Origin: Halopenitus persicus
GTDB lineage: Archaea > Halobacteriota > Halobacteria > Halobacteriales > Haloferacaceae
NCBI RefSeq assembly: GCF_900107205.1
Contig: NZ_FNPC01000008.1
Coordinates: 1-64,000 of the forward strand
Length of the DNA stretch: 64,000 nucleotides
Direction of reading: 5' to 3'
Shown here: one piece after another, positions 9,801-16,750 of the stretch
Layout of the letters: each line of letters opens with the position of its first letter
Position numbering within the stretch: the stretch's first letter is position 1
Notes under the pieces: model-generated
The model's database searches: none
The model's input: only the letters and a program-made list of their open reading frames with translations
What the model was told of the DNA's origin: nothing
Position numbers and translations under genes: made by a program

Positions 9801-11307
9801 CGAACTCCTGGATCCACCACTCGTAGACGTAGGAGGCCGGCGCCAGGGGGTGGTTGTTCTCGATGAACTCCCCGAAGTTGACGAGGTACTCCCCGAGGTC
9901 GAGGACCTTCTCGACGCCGTTGCGGACCGCAAGCGCCTCCTCGACGTCGTCGATCCGGCGGACGTCCCCGTTCGCGAGCCGGACCGTCGGTCCCTCGATC
10001 GAGTCGACCGGCACGACGCCCGCGGCCTTGCCCGGGCGCTCGGTCTTGATCTGGGTGCCGGTCGCGAGGAAGTCGTCGACGAGGTGCATCGTCGCCGGGT
10101 GGACGCCGGCGGTCGCGAACCCGTGGTTCCGCGAGCGACCGTACCGGAGCCGGAACCCGCCGGCCTCGGAGGGGTGCGAGAAGACCGGCCGCCCCGCGAT
10201 CAGGTCGCGCAGGTACTTGGTGGCGGGGTCGACGCGTTCGGGTCCGGCGTCGGCGGGATCGCCAGCAGCGTCAGTCACCGCGTCGGCGTTACTCGCCTCA
10301 CCGGCGGCTTCGTCGGCGACGTCCGAGCCGGCAGTCGCGGCGTCGGCGGACGAACCGTCCGCGTCGTCCACACTCCCATCCCGCCCACCGTCCGCGGCAT
10401 CGGCGTCCGAATCGTCGGTCGCCGCCTCGTCCGCATCGCCGTCCTCCTCCGTCCCGATCGTCCCGTCGATCAGGTCCTGGAGCCAGGGCCAGTCGACCTC
10501 CTCGAGCTCGCGGGTGTACCGCTGGATCTTCGGGGCCTTCAGCGCGATCCCCTCGGCGAGCACCAGACACATCCCGCCCCGCGAGGAGTTGGTGTCGATG
10601 CGCTCGAGGTCCCGGAAGCCGGAGACCTCCTCGTCGCCGGTGGCCTCGCCGTCGAGCATGATCGGCATGTTCCGGGCGATGAACTTCGTCTCCGCGTCCT
10701 TCGGCGAGTACTGGAGACCGGTCTCGGAGTCGTAGAGGGCGACCTCCTCGGCGTAGCGTTCGACCTCGTCGTCGCGGGGCCGGAACTCCTCGATCCCCAG
10801 CAGGGACCGCGCGTAGTCGGCCACGAGCACCGACAGCGCCTGCGCGGTCCCGCCCGCGGACCGGATCGGGCCGGCGTAGTAGACGTTGACGAACTCGGTG
10901 CCGTCGTCGTTCGCGAGCAGCTCGACCCGGTCGATCCCCTCGATCGGGGCCGCGACCACGCCCTCGGTCAGCAGCGCGACGGCGGTCCGGACCGCCCCCT
11001 CGATCTTCCCCTCGCGGGAGTCGTAGTCGCCGACGGTCCCCTCCACGAAGTCGGTGACGAGCTCGAGGGCCGCCTCCTCGCGGGACATCTCCCCCTCGAG
11101 CTCGCGGACGCGCTCGGCGACGCCGTCGATCCCGAGGATGTTCTCCACGCGGTCGGCCATGTCGCGGGCGACCGGGATCTCGATCGCCGGTTTCGGGTCC
11201 TTCCCCCGTCCCTTGGCCGCCTCGGCCACCTCGAAGGCCTCGTCCAGCCGGTCCTCGATGCGCGCGAAGTACCGCTCGTCCTCGGGACGCATCTCCGTCT
11301 CCGTCAT
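6886..11307 (-). CDS. polC: DNA polymerase D large subunit DP2, intein-containing precursor
   Basis: A 1473-aa precursor of the catalytic subunit of archaeal family-D polymerase, the replicative polymerase working with DP1 and PCNA. After removal of a 259-aa intein the mature protein is 1214 aa. Visible are zinc-ribbon clusters at about residues 705-770 (repeated CPDCGTHT, CRECG, CPRC) and about 1389-1416 (CLDCGEKY, CRECGG). The metal-binding motif CDGDED follows the intein, with its Asp residues at 1225 and 1227. An acidic low-complexity insert rich in Asp/Ala lies at about 286-350, common in halophiles. The start MTETEMRPEDERYF at 11307 is chosen by homology; the longer open frame to 11940 runs through the next gene and is not coding. 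Confidence 0.96.
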   Translation of the reverse strand: MTETEMRPEDERYFARIEDRLDEAFEVAEAAKGRGKDPKPAIEIPVARDMADRVENILGIDGVAERVRELEGEMSREEAALELVTDFVEGTVGDYDSREGKIEGAVRTAVALLTEGVVAAPIEGIDRVELLANDDGTEFVNVYYAGPIRSAGGTAQALSVLVADYARSLLGIEEFRPRDDEVERYAEEVALYDSETGLQYSPKDAETKFIARNMPIMLDGEATGDEEVSGFRDLERIDTNSSRGGMCLVLAEGIALKAPKIQRYTRELEEVDWPWLQDLIDGTIGTEEDGDADEAATDDSDADAADGGRDGSVDDADGSSADAATAGSDVADEAAGEASNADAVTDAAGDPADAGPERVDPATKYLRDLIAGRPVFSHPSEAGGFRLRYGRSRNHGFATAGVHPATMHLVDDFLATGTQIKTERPGKAAGVVPVDSIEGPTVRLANGDVRRIDDVEEALAVRNGVEKVLDLGEYLVNFGEFIENNHPLAPASYVYEWWIQEFEASGADVQALSDDPHVDLEHPTVEEAFAWATDYDCPLHPAYTYLWHDVSVERFETLARAVADGEVVEGVLTIERTEATTDALESLLVEHSRTPDSLRIPEWRPLARSLGVDDGLRRTWEALSPAARNWADGENAVRAVNEVAPFAIRERAPTRIGNRMGRPEKSESRDLSPAVHTLFPIGEAGGSQRNVADAAGGMDDSGRRGVVELDVADRECPDCGTHTFHNECPDCGTHTEPYYECRECGTECAPDEAGRVECPRCDRTVTAVSRREIDLNDAYRSALESVGEREAAFEILKGVKGLTSTNKTPEPIEKGVLRAKNGVTAFKDGTVRYDMTDLPVTAVRPAELDVTVGHFRELGYEEDVDGEPLRHDDQLVELKVQDVVLSDGAAEHMMKTADFVDDLLEEFYDLPRFYELNERDDLVGELVFGMAPHTSAATVGRVIGFTSAAVGYAHPYFHAAKRRNCFHPKTTIRYVEGDAADGEYVGGDALDDELNDASIASFVEDRLDPETAETDDVGTLSQDLDEPVSVPSIAADGTRTMRPVESVSKHPAPDHLIRVETEDGRSLRITPDHTMLRRADDEAGDDEAGDGAGGERTDAIERVPAADLAPGDEIPAASPSTRGSTDRGRPDAATTGGSLAPDGGVAADSRVDGSGINGSGVDGSEIDGSGIDSTRIDGSDRRVSDEYISVSSISYEVFESKYVYCLTVSENHSVVANGLYSGQCDGDEDCVMLLMDGLLNFSKSFLPDKRGGSMDAPLVMSSRIDPAEIDDEAHNMDIVRQYPRAFYEATLEMADPEALEDAITIGEDTLGTPDQYRGFDHTHDTSDIALGPDLSAYKTLGSMMDKMDAQLELARTLRAVDETDVAERVIEYHFLPDLIGNLRAFSRQETRCLDCGEKYRRMPLSGECRECGGRVNLTVHEGSVNKYMDTAIAVADRFDCRPYTKQRLEVLERSLESVFEDDTNKQSGIADFM
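7639..8415 (-). other. Mini-intein inside DP2 (no homing endonuclease)
   Basis: Residues 965-1223 of the precursor interrupt the conserved archaeal DP2 sequence AAKRRN^CDGDED between Asn and Cys. Block A starts CFHPKTTIRY with the nucleophile Cys1. Block B is GRSLRITPDHT (TxxH, His109 of the intein). Block F is VYCLTVSENHSVVANG. The last residues are SGQ followed by Cys+1, so the terminal residue is Gln rather than Asn, as known for some PolII inteins of Pyrococcus. There is no LAGLIDADG motif. A roughly 110-residue acidic, repeat-containing linker takes the place of an endonuclease domain. The element self-excises to restore the polymerase active site. Confidence 0.93.
7778..7867 (-). repeat. 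Six tandem 15-bp units in the intein linker
   Basis: Six consecutive 15-base units (plus-strand consensus TCGATCCCCGAGCCG) start at 7778, 7793, 7808, 7823, 7838 and 7853, with a shorter unit before them. In protein they give a five-residue periodicity of the type D-G-S-x-I/V. They lie exactly where an endonuclease domain would sit in a full-length intein and look like slippage-expanded spacer. Confidence 0.85.
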
Positions 11308-11326
11308 CGCGACCGTCCCCCCGTCC

Positions 11327-11746
11327 TCACAGCCACAGGTCCAGGTCGGTGGTCGCGTCGTGTTCGCGGACCAGGGGCTCCGCGAAGGTGCGGAGGTAGA
11401 CCTCGCCGGCGAAGACGGTGGCCGAATCGAGGTGCCCCGCGAGCGCCTGCCCGCTCTCCCGCGAGAACACCGCGTGCGTGTGCGCGAAGACGTCGTCGTC
11501 GAGCCGCGCGACGTTGCCCACGCAGGCGGCGACCTCGAGCGGCTCGTCGAAGGTGACCGACCGATACTCGGTGTCGTCCTGGTCGTAGAACCAGATCTCG
11601 GCGTCCTGGACCGCGCCCATCGCGTTGAACCAGCCCGCCTCGGCGTCGACCTCGCGCGCCAGGTCCTCGATCTCCGTCCGCCAGTCGGCGCCCGTCTCCA
11701 GCCGGGCGAGGTACTCCCCCGTCGACTCGACCGCTCGGTAGTCCAT
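11327..11746 (-). CDS. PPC-domain (DUF296) DNA-binding-like protein
   Basis: A 139-aa single-domain protein of the PPC/DUF296 family, found in plant AT-hook proteins and stand-alone in prokaryotes, forming trimers. The core features are present: GWFNAMGAVQDAEIWFYD near the N-terminus and the metal-site-like HTHAVFSRESGQALAGHL followed by SATVFAGEVYL. Its stop lies 19 bases before the DP2 start on the same strand, so the two are likely co-transcribed, an arrangement worth noting but without known functional meaning. No AT-hook is present, so DNA binding is a family suggestion only. Confidence 0.88.
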   Translation of the reverse strand: MDYRAVESTGEYLARLETGADWRTEIEDLAREVDAEAGWFNAMGAVQDAEIWFYDQDDTEYRSVTFDEPLEVAACVGNVARLDDDVFAHTHAVFSRESGQALAGHLDSATVFAGEVYLRTFAEPLVREHDATTDLDLWL

Positions 11747-12023
11747 ACGCGTCGATGACGGGGGTGACGAGGAAAAACCTTCCCCGTCCCGGTTCCCGAT
11801 GCCGGGGGAACACCCCGGCGACCGTCGGCGGGAACGGCGAACGTGTAGCGGGAAGTCCGGATTATATATCGCGAAATATAGTTTATTGTATGGCGGGAGG
11901 AACTCATCGCAGAAGAGGACCGATCGACGGAACGAGGCAAGAGCGGACAGGAGACCGCGATGGGATCGACGACGGACGGGCTACCGAGCCGTCACCGGCT
12001 CCCCGACGGGCTCACACGTGCGG

Positions 12024-12395
12024 TCAGGCCTCGATCGGAATCTCGGTCCCGCTGACGGCGGCGCCCGCACGCACCGGCAGCCGGACCTCGAGGATCCCGT
12101 TGGCGTACTCGGCGCTGATCGACTCGTCGTCGACGTCCTTCGGGAAGCGGAAGCGGCGATGGTAGGTCCGACGGTGCTCGCGGTGGGCGTCCTCGTGTTC
12201 GGCCGCGACGTTGAGCACGCCCTCGTTCCACGAGACGGTGATCTCCTCGGGGTCGAAGCCCGGCAACTCGACGCTGAGGACGAACTCGTCGTCCTCCTCG
12301 TACAGTTCGTAGTCGTTACTTCCGGTCTCGAACAGTCGGCTCGGAAGGTCGAAGGGCTGCATCCAGGATCCGGTTGGACCAGTCGGCAACGCCAT
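12024..12395 (-). CDS. Hsp20/alpha-crystallin family small heat-shock protein
   Basis: A 123-aa small chaperone that binds unfolding proteins. The alpha-crystallin domain covers about residues 28-115: YELYEEDDEFVLSVELPGF, the strand ITVSWNEGVLNVAAEHE, and RRFRFPKDVDDESISAEYAN followed by GILEVRLPV, the conserved G-x-L motif region. The N-terminal arm is short and the C-terminal IXI-like tail reads IPI. It is monocistronic, with an AT-rich promoter about 45 bases upstream. Confidence 0.95.
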   Translation of the reverse strand: MALPTGPTGSWMQPFDLPSRLFETGSNDYELYEEDDEFVLSVELPGFDPEEITVSWNEGVLNVAAEHEDAHREHRRTYHRRFRFPKDVDDESISAEYANGILEVRLPVRAGAAVSGTEIPIEA

Positions 12396-12437
12396 AGCTG
12401 ATCACCGTGATTCCACTAGAACATTGTCTGCGGTTCG

Positions 12438-12449
12438 TAATAAATATTT
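12438..12449 (-). promoter_or_regulatory. TATA element upstream of hsp20
   Basis: Read on the minus strand this is AAATATTTATTA, 43-54 bases before the ATG at 12395. It predicts a short leader of about 20 bases. It is the only AT-rich block in the otherwise GC-rich gap between hsp20 and the divergent TOBE gene. Confidence 0.55.
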
Positions 12450-12586
12450 CGCCATTCGGGACGAAGTCGGCGTTCGACGGTCGCCGCCGAAAGGTGGTTA
12501 GAAAGCGTCCATAAATCATATACCGCAATACTAATTCATTCCGGACCACCCACCATTTCAAGAGGTTGCCGGACCGACCGGCACGC

Positions 12587-13318
12587 GTGAGCGAGGACAC
12601 GGAGCGGTCGGCGGAGGGAACCGACTACGGGGAGGCGATCCTGACCGCCGACGGGATCGAGTTCGGCCAGCGCGACGTCGCCCTCCTGCGGGCGATCGAC
12701 CGGACGGGGTCGGTCGCGACCGCGAGTGCCGAGCTCGAGCGGTCTCGGGCGCGCGCACTCACGCGGATCGAGACGCTCGAGGAGGCCTTCGGGACCCTCG
12801 TGGAACGGACGCGGGGCGGCAGCGGCGGCGGCGGCAGTCGACTGACCGCGGCGGCCGAGACGCTGTTGACGCGATACGACCGGCTCCAGGCCGCGTTGAC
12901 CGCGGCGGCGCGGGTCCCCGAAACGGTCCTTGAGGGGACGGTGACCGACGTCGACGGGGAACTGGCGACGGCGGAAACGCCGGTCGGCGAGGTGTGGGCG
13001 CTCCGGGGACGGGCCGGCGTTGGGGACCCAGTCCAGCTCCGGATCGGCGCGGACGCGGTGACGCTGTCGGCAACCGGCGAGGCGTCGGACCCGAACTCGA
13101 CGAGCGCCAGAAACCGGGTCCGGGGAACGGTGACCGGCGTCGATCCGGGAGAGACGGTCCGAACCGTGACGGTCGACGTCGAGGGAACGACGGTCACCGC
13201 GCTCGTGACCGCCGAGAGCGCGTCGCGGCTGTCGCTGGCGTCGGGCCGGGAGGTCGTCGTGACCTGGAAGGCGACCGCGACGCGGATGGTGCCGCTTCGA
13301 TCGGCGACGGACGATTGA
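12587..13318 (+). CDS. ModE-like HTH plus TOBE-domain transcriptional regulator
   Basis: A protein of about 243 aa, starting at GTG 12587 (a TTG at 12566 with AGAGG before it is the alternative). Residues about 20-90 form a ModE-type winged helix: FGQRDVALLRAIDRTGSVAT, then the recognition-like SRARALTRIETLEEAFGTLV, a Gly/Ser wing and LTAAAETLLTRYDRL. The C-terminal half holds two TOBE-like segments, VPETVLEGTVTDVDGELATA and RVRGTVTGVDPGE, as in molybdate/tungstate-responsive regulators. An oxyanion ligand is therefore likely. No transporter genes are adjacent, so the target is unknown. Confidence 0.85.
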   Translation: MSEDTERSAEGTDYGEAILTADGIEFGQRDVALLRAIDRTGSVATASAELERSRARALTRIETLEEAFGTLVERTRGGSGGGGSRLTAAAETLLTRYDRLQAALTAAARVPETVLEGTVTDVDGELATAETPVGEVWALRGRAGVGDPVQLRIGADAVTLSATGEASDPNSTSARNRVRGTVTGVDPGETVRTVTVDVEGTTVTALVTAESASRLSLASGREVVVTWKATATRMVPLRSATDD

Positions 13319-13361
13319 AAAGCAGCGGCAGCGAACCGCTAAAAAGCAGCGGCAGCGAGCG

Positions 13362-13661
13362 CTAGACCCAGAGTAGCTGTGCGTGGCGCGTCCCGTCGAA
13401 CTCGAGGACGGCGTCCTCGTCGACGAGGCCGGCCTCGACGGCGACCCCGACGGCCGTCTCGCCGACGATGTTCGCGATCTGTGCGCGCCGGAGCCCGGCG
13501 AGAACCTCCTCGCGGGTCGCCTCGACCGCGTCGGGACCGCCGTAGAACTCCTCGGTGACCGCGAGCGTGGCCGCCTCGTTCTCGAAGGTCTCCCCGAGAC
13601 AGTCGGGGTCGCAGACCGAGACGAGGACGCCCTTTTGGGTGTCCCGCTCGCGCAGGAGCAT
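13362..13661 (-). CDS. DUF424 family protein
   Basis: A 99-aa conserved archaeal protein of DUF424. Family-typical stretches are CDPDCLGETFE and, near the centre, RAQIANIVGETAVGVAVEAG. The function is not established. It starts on the base immediately before the stop of the TPR gene, on the same strand, so they form a two-gene operon. Its stop lies 43 bases from the convergent TOBE gene. Confidence 0.9.
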   Translation of the reverse strand: MLLRERDTQKGVLVSVCDPDCLGETFENEAATLAVTEEFYGGPDAVEATREEVLAGLRRAQIANIVGETAVGVAVEAGLVDEDAVLEFDGTRHAQLLWV

Positions 13662-14597
13662 CTACCGGCCTCCGTCCTCCGACTCGGAGTCGTCCCCGAG
13701 ACCGCCTCCGAGATCGCCGCCAAGTCCCGTTCCGCCGCCGAGGTCCGATCCGCCGCCGAGGTCCGATCCGCCGCCGCCGAGACCGCCTCCGATCCCCGCG
13801 CCACCGGTTCCGCCGCCGGCCTGCTCTCCCGGCGCGCGTTCGTTCACCGGCCCGCCGCCGCCGTGCTCCTCGACGAGCTCGCGTTCGCGCTCCTGCCGGA
13901 GCTGTTCGGCCTCCTCGGCGACCTCCTCGGCCTCCTCGTGCTCGCCGGTCTCCTCGAGGGCACGGGCCTTCTCCTCGAGGACGTCGGCGTTCCGATGACC
14001 GAGGCGGATCGCGTTGTTGAACGCGGTGACGGCGTCCTCGGCGAGGCCGCGCTCGAGCAGGAAGAACCCGCGATTGTACCACGCCTGCGCGAACCGCGGG
14101 TCGATCTCGACGGCTCGTTCGGCGTGTTCGAGCGCCTCCTCGTGGCGCCCGAACTCCCAGAGTGCGTACGCGAGGTTCGTCTCGGCGGTCGCGGCGTGCT
14201 CGGAGTCGTCGTCGATCCGGAGCGCCTCCTCGTAGGCGCCGATCGCCTCGTCGTACTCCTCGAGCTCGGCGTGGGCGACGCCCTTGTTCACCCACGCCTC
14301 CTGGGCCTCGAGGGAGTCCTCATCGGCGTACATCGCCGCGCGCTCGAAGGTGCCCGTGGCCTCCTCGAAGCGGTTGATCCCCATGTACGAGAGGCCGACG
14401 TCGAGCAGCTGTTCGACGTCCACCTGGTCGTCCGCGATGTTCCGGCGGTCGAGCGCGTCCGTGATGACGCGCGTGTCGACCGGGTCGACGGCGCTCGGGT
14501 CGGCGTTCAGCTCGGGCGGATCGAGGGTGAACTCCTCGTAGTCCTCGTCGAGCCCCTGCCCGGCCGAGAACTCGTGGTCGTCCGGCTCGTCGGTCAT
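13662..14597 (-). CDS. TPR-repeat protein with Gly-rich tail
   Basis: A 311-aa protein with four or five tetratricopeptide repeats between about residues 60 and 220 (for example AWVNKGVAHAELEEYDEAIG and AWYNRGFFLLERGLAEDAV), which build a protein-binding superhelix. An acidic N-terminal region precedes them, a charged coiled-coil stretch (EEAEEVAEEAEQLRQERERE) follows, and the last 60 residues are Gly-rich with repeated GGGSDLGGGS-like units. No signal peptide is present, so it is probably cytoplasmic. It is directly followed by the DUF424 gene. Confidence 0.9.
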   Translation of the reverse strand: MTDEPDDHEFSAGQGLDEDYEEFTLDPPELNADPSAVDPVDTRVITDALDRRNIADDQVDVEQLLDVGLSYMGINRFEEATGTFERAAMYADEDSLEAQEAWVNKGVAHAELEEYDEAIGAYEEALRIDDDSEHAATAETNLAYALWEFGRHEEALEHAERAVEIDPRFAQAWYNRGFFLLERGLAEDAVTAFNNAIRLGHRNADVLEEKARALEETGEHEEAEEVAEEAEQLRQERERELVEEHGGGGPVNERAPGEQAGGGTGGAGIGGGLGGGGSDLGGGSDLGGGTGLGGDLGGGLGDDSESEDGGR

Positions 14598-14709
14598 ATG
14601 ACTCGAATTGGCGGTCGCGGCGGGTAAGGGTTACGTCACGGGGGTTCAGGATCGGCAACGGGTCGCGGGCGGCGCGCTTTTGTCCCTCCGGCGCCGATCG
14701 ACCGGCGAG

Positions 14710-15315
14710 ATGCGCGCGTTCTTCGCCGTCGACCTGCCGACCGACCTGGCCGACCGGATCGCCGAGGTCCAGGAGACGCTTCGGGGGGCCGAGGGACTGC
14801 GGTTCACCGACCCCGAGCAGGCGCACGTCACGCTCGAGTTCCTCGGCGACGTCCCCGAGCAGCCGGAAGACGGGAGCGAAACCGACGTCGACGCGGTGAA
14901 CGAAGCTAACGTCGACGCGGTGATCGAGGCCGGTCGCGAGGCGGTTCAGGAGGCGGACGTCGAGCCGTTCACGGCGTCCGTCCGGGGACTCGGCGCGTTT
15001 CCGTCGACCGAGTACATCCGCGTGGTCTGGGCGGGGATCGGCGACGGAACGGCCGAACTGACCCGGCTCCAGGCCGCGATCGAGTCCCGGACGACCGCCC
15101 TCGGCTACGAGCCCGACGACCACGAGTTCACGCCGCACGTGACGCTGGCTCGGATGGACGACGCACGCGGGAAGGGGATCGTTCAGGAGGCGATCCGGGA
15201 CGCCGCGGCCGACGTCGGCTCGTTCACGGTCGAGGCGGTGCGGCTGAAGCGGTCGACGCCGACCGACTCGGGGCCGGTCTACGAGACCGTCGAGTCGTTC
15301 CCGCTATCATCGTGA
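14710..15315 (+). CDS. thpR: RNA 2',3'-cyclic phosphodiesterase
   Basis: A 201-aa member of the 2H phosphoesterase superfamily (LigT/ThpR), which opens 2',3'-cyclic phosphates on RNA ends. The two catalytic H-x-T-L motifs are visible: HVTLEFLGD near residue 40 and HVTLARMDD near residue 140. An acidic halophile insert (EDGSETDVDAVNEAN) follows the first motif. The start at 14710 gives the family N-terminus MRAFFAVDLP; upstream in-frame codons are not protein-like. The 3' end overlaps the convergent CNNM gene by 37 bases. Confidence 0.93.
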   Translation: MRAFFAVDLPTDLADRIAEVQETLRGAEGLRFTDPEQAHVTLEFLGDVPEQPEDGSETDVDAVNEANVDAVIEAGREAVQEADVEPFTASVRGLGAFPSTEYIRVVWAGIGDGTAELTRLQAAIESRTTALGYEPDDHEFTPHVTLARMDDARGKGIVQEAIRDAAADVGSFTVEAVRLKRSTPTDSGPVYETVESFPLSS

Positions 15316-16562
15316 ACGGTGACCCGCACGCGGTCGATCCGGGTCGCGGTCGCGGAGAGCACCTCGAGCGTGACGCCCCCGAGCTCGACGCGGTCGCCCT
15401 CCGCGGCCACCCGGCCGAGGTGGTGGTGGACGAGGCCGGCCACGGTCTCGAAGGTCTCGGTCGTCGGGAGGGCGGTGTCGAGCGTCTCGTTGAGGTACGC
15501 GACCGTCGTCCGGCCGTGGACGACCGCGACGCCCTCCTCGAGGACCCGGACCGGATCGACCTCGCCGCGCCCGACGATCTCGCCGACCACCTCCTCGATC
15601 ACGTCCTCCATCGTCGCCAGTCCCGTGACCGCGCCGTACTCGTCGACGACCAGGACCATCCGGGCTCCCTCGAGCTGCATCTCGCCGAGGAGTTCATCGA
15701 GGGGCTTGGTCTCGGGGACGAACGTCGGCTCGGCGAGGAGGTCCTCCAGATCACCGATCCGGGCGTCGGACGGTTCCGACCGCGTCAGCGCGTCGCGAAC
15801 GTCGAGGACGCCAACGACGTCGTCGCGGTTCTCGCGGTACATCGGCAGGCGGGTGATCCCCTCGCGGGCGCCGGTCTCGATCGCCTCGGCGAGCGTCGCC
15901 GTGACCGGCAGCGAGACGACGTCGGTTCGCGGGACCATCACGGCGCGAACGGCGGTGCCCTCGAGGTCGAGGACGCGGCGGATCATCGCGCTCTCGTCGG
16001 ACTCGAGGACGCCGGCCTCCTCCCCGGAGAGGACGATCGTCTCGATCTCCTCCCGGGAGAGGTACGTCTCGAAGCCGGCATCGCCGCCGGTGACGCGGTT
16101 GACGACGTTGACGGCCGCCTCGAAGAGCACGATGACCGGCCAGAGGACGCGCTGAACGACGACCACGATCCGGGAGACGCGCAACGCGTGGCGTTCCGCG
16201 TTGGTGACGGCATAGGACTTCGGCGCGATCTCGCCGAAGATGATGACGAACACCGAGGTGAAGACGGTCGCGCCGGTGGCCGCCTGGCTCGGCGGAACTA
16301 TCTGGACGAGGACCGCGGTCGCGACCGCGGCGGCGGCGATGTTGGCGACGTTGTTGCTCACGAGCACGGTGACCAGAAAGCGATGCGGGTCGTCCCGGAG
16401 CCTGGCGAGCGCGGCCGACCCGGGAACGCCGGTCGCGACGAGGGAATCGACGCGGTGGCGGCCGACCGAGAAGACGGCGAGTTCGCTGCTCGAGAAGAAG
16501 GCGCTGATGGCGGTCAACGCCAGGATGGCCAGGGCTCCCGCCCCGATCGCGGACACGTTCAT
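15279..16562 (-). CDS. CNNM/CorC-type membrane protein with DUF21 and CBS domains
   Basis: A 427-aa protein of the HlyC/CorC (CNNM) family, linked to divalent cation, mainly Mg2+, efflux. The N-terminal DUF21 domain has three or four membrane segments, with the typical AISAFFSSSELAVFSVGRHR. Two CBS domains follow at about residues 200-320 (VMVPRTDVVSLPVTATLAEA; MVLVVDEYGAVTGLATMEDV), then the CorC_HlyC domain at the C-terminus. The start at 16562 (MNVSAIGAGALAIL) is chosen because the longer frame lacks a credible N-terminus and would run through a tandem repeat. Confidence 0.93.
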   Translation of the reverse strand: MNVSAIGAGALAILALTAISAFFSSSELAVFSVGRHRVDSLVATGVPGSAALARLRDDPHRFLVTVLVSNNVANIAAAAVATAVLVQIVPPSQAATGATVFTSVFVIIFGEIAPKSYAVTNAERHALRVSRIVVVVQRVLWPVIVLFEAAVNVVNRVTGGDAGFETYLSREEIETIVLSGEEAGVLESDESAMIRRVLDLEGTAVRAVMVPRTDVVSLPVTATLAEAIETGAREGITRLPMYRENRDDVVGVLDVRDALTRSEPSDARIGDLEDLLAEPTFVPETKPLDELLGEMQLEGARMVLVVDEYGAVTGLATMEDVIEEVVGEIVGRGEVDPVRVLEEGVAVVHGRTTVAYLNETLDTALPTTETFETVAGLVHHHLGRVAAEGDRVELGGVTLEVLSATATRIDRVRVTVHDDSGNDSTVS

Positions 16563-16588
16563 ACGGGCCGTACGTGCGAGGCCCCCAT

Positions 16589-16642
16589 AAGCCTCGGCCG
16601 CGACGGTCGATCCCACAAGCCTCGGCCGCGACGGTCGATCCC
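16589..16642. repeat. 26-bp tandem duplication upstream of the CNNM gene
   Basis: An exact 26-base sequence beginning AAGCCTCGGCCGCGACGG occurs at 16589-16614 and again at 16617-16642, two bases apart. It lies 27 bases before the CNNM start codon, where its TATA box or operator would be, and about 110 bases before serA. It is a recent slippage duplication or a doubled binding site. Confidence 0.85.
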
Positions 16643-16750
16643 GGCCGATGCTAGACAGTGTGACATACACCCAAAACCCGTGATACCACCCGACACAGTC
16701 GCCGTGGCCGATGAAAAAGGATTAACCACCCGCCCCGAATCCTTTCGAGT

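Noticed and set aside
11308-11940. In-frame upstream extension of the DP2 reading frame
   Set aside because: It runs through the whole PPC-domain gene on the same strand in another frame and has shadow-like Arg/Ser/Pro composition; the real N-terminus at 11307 matches the family.
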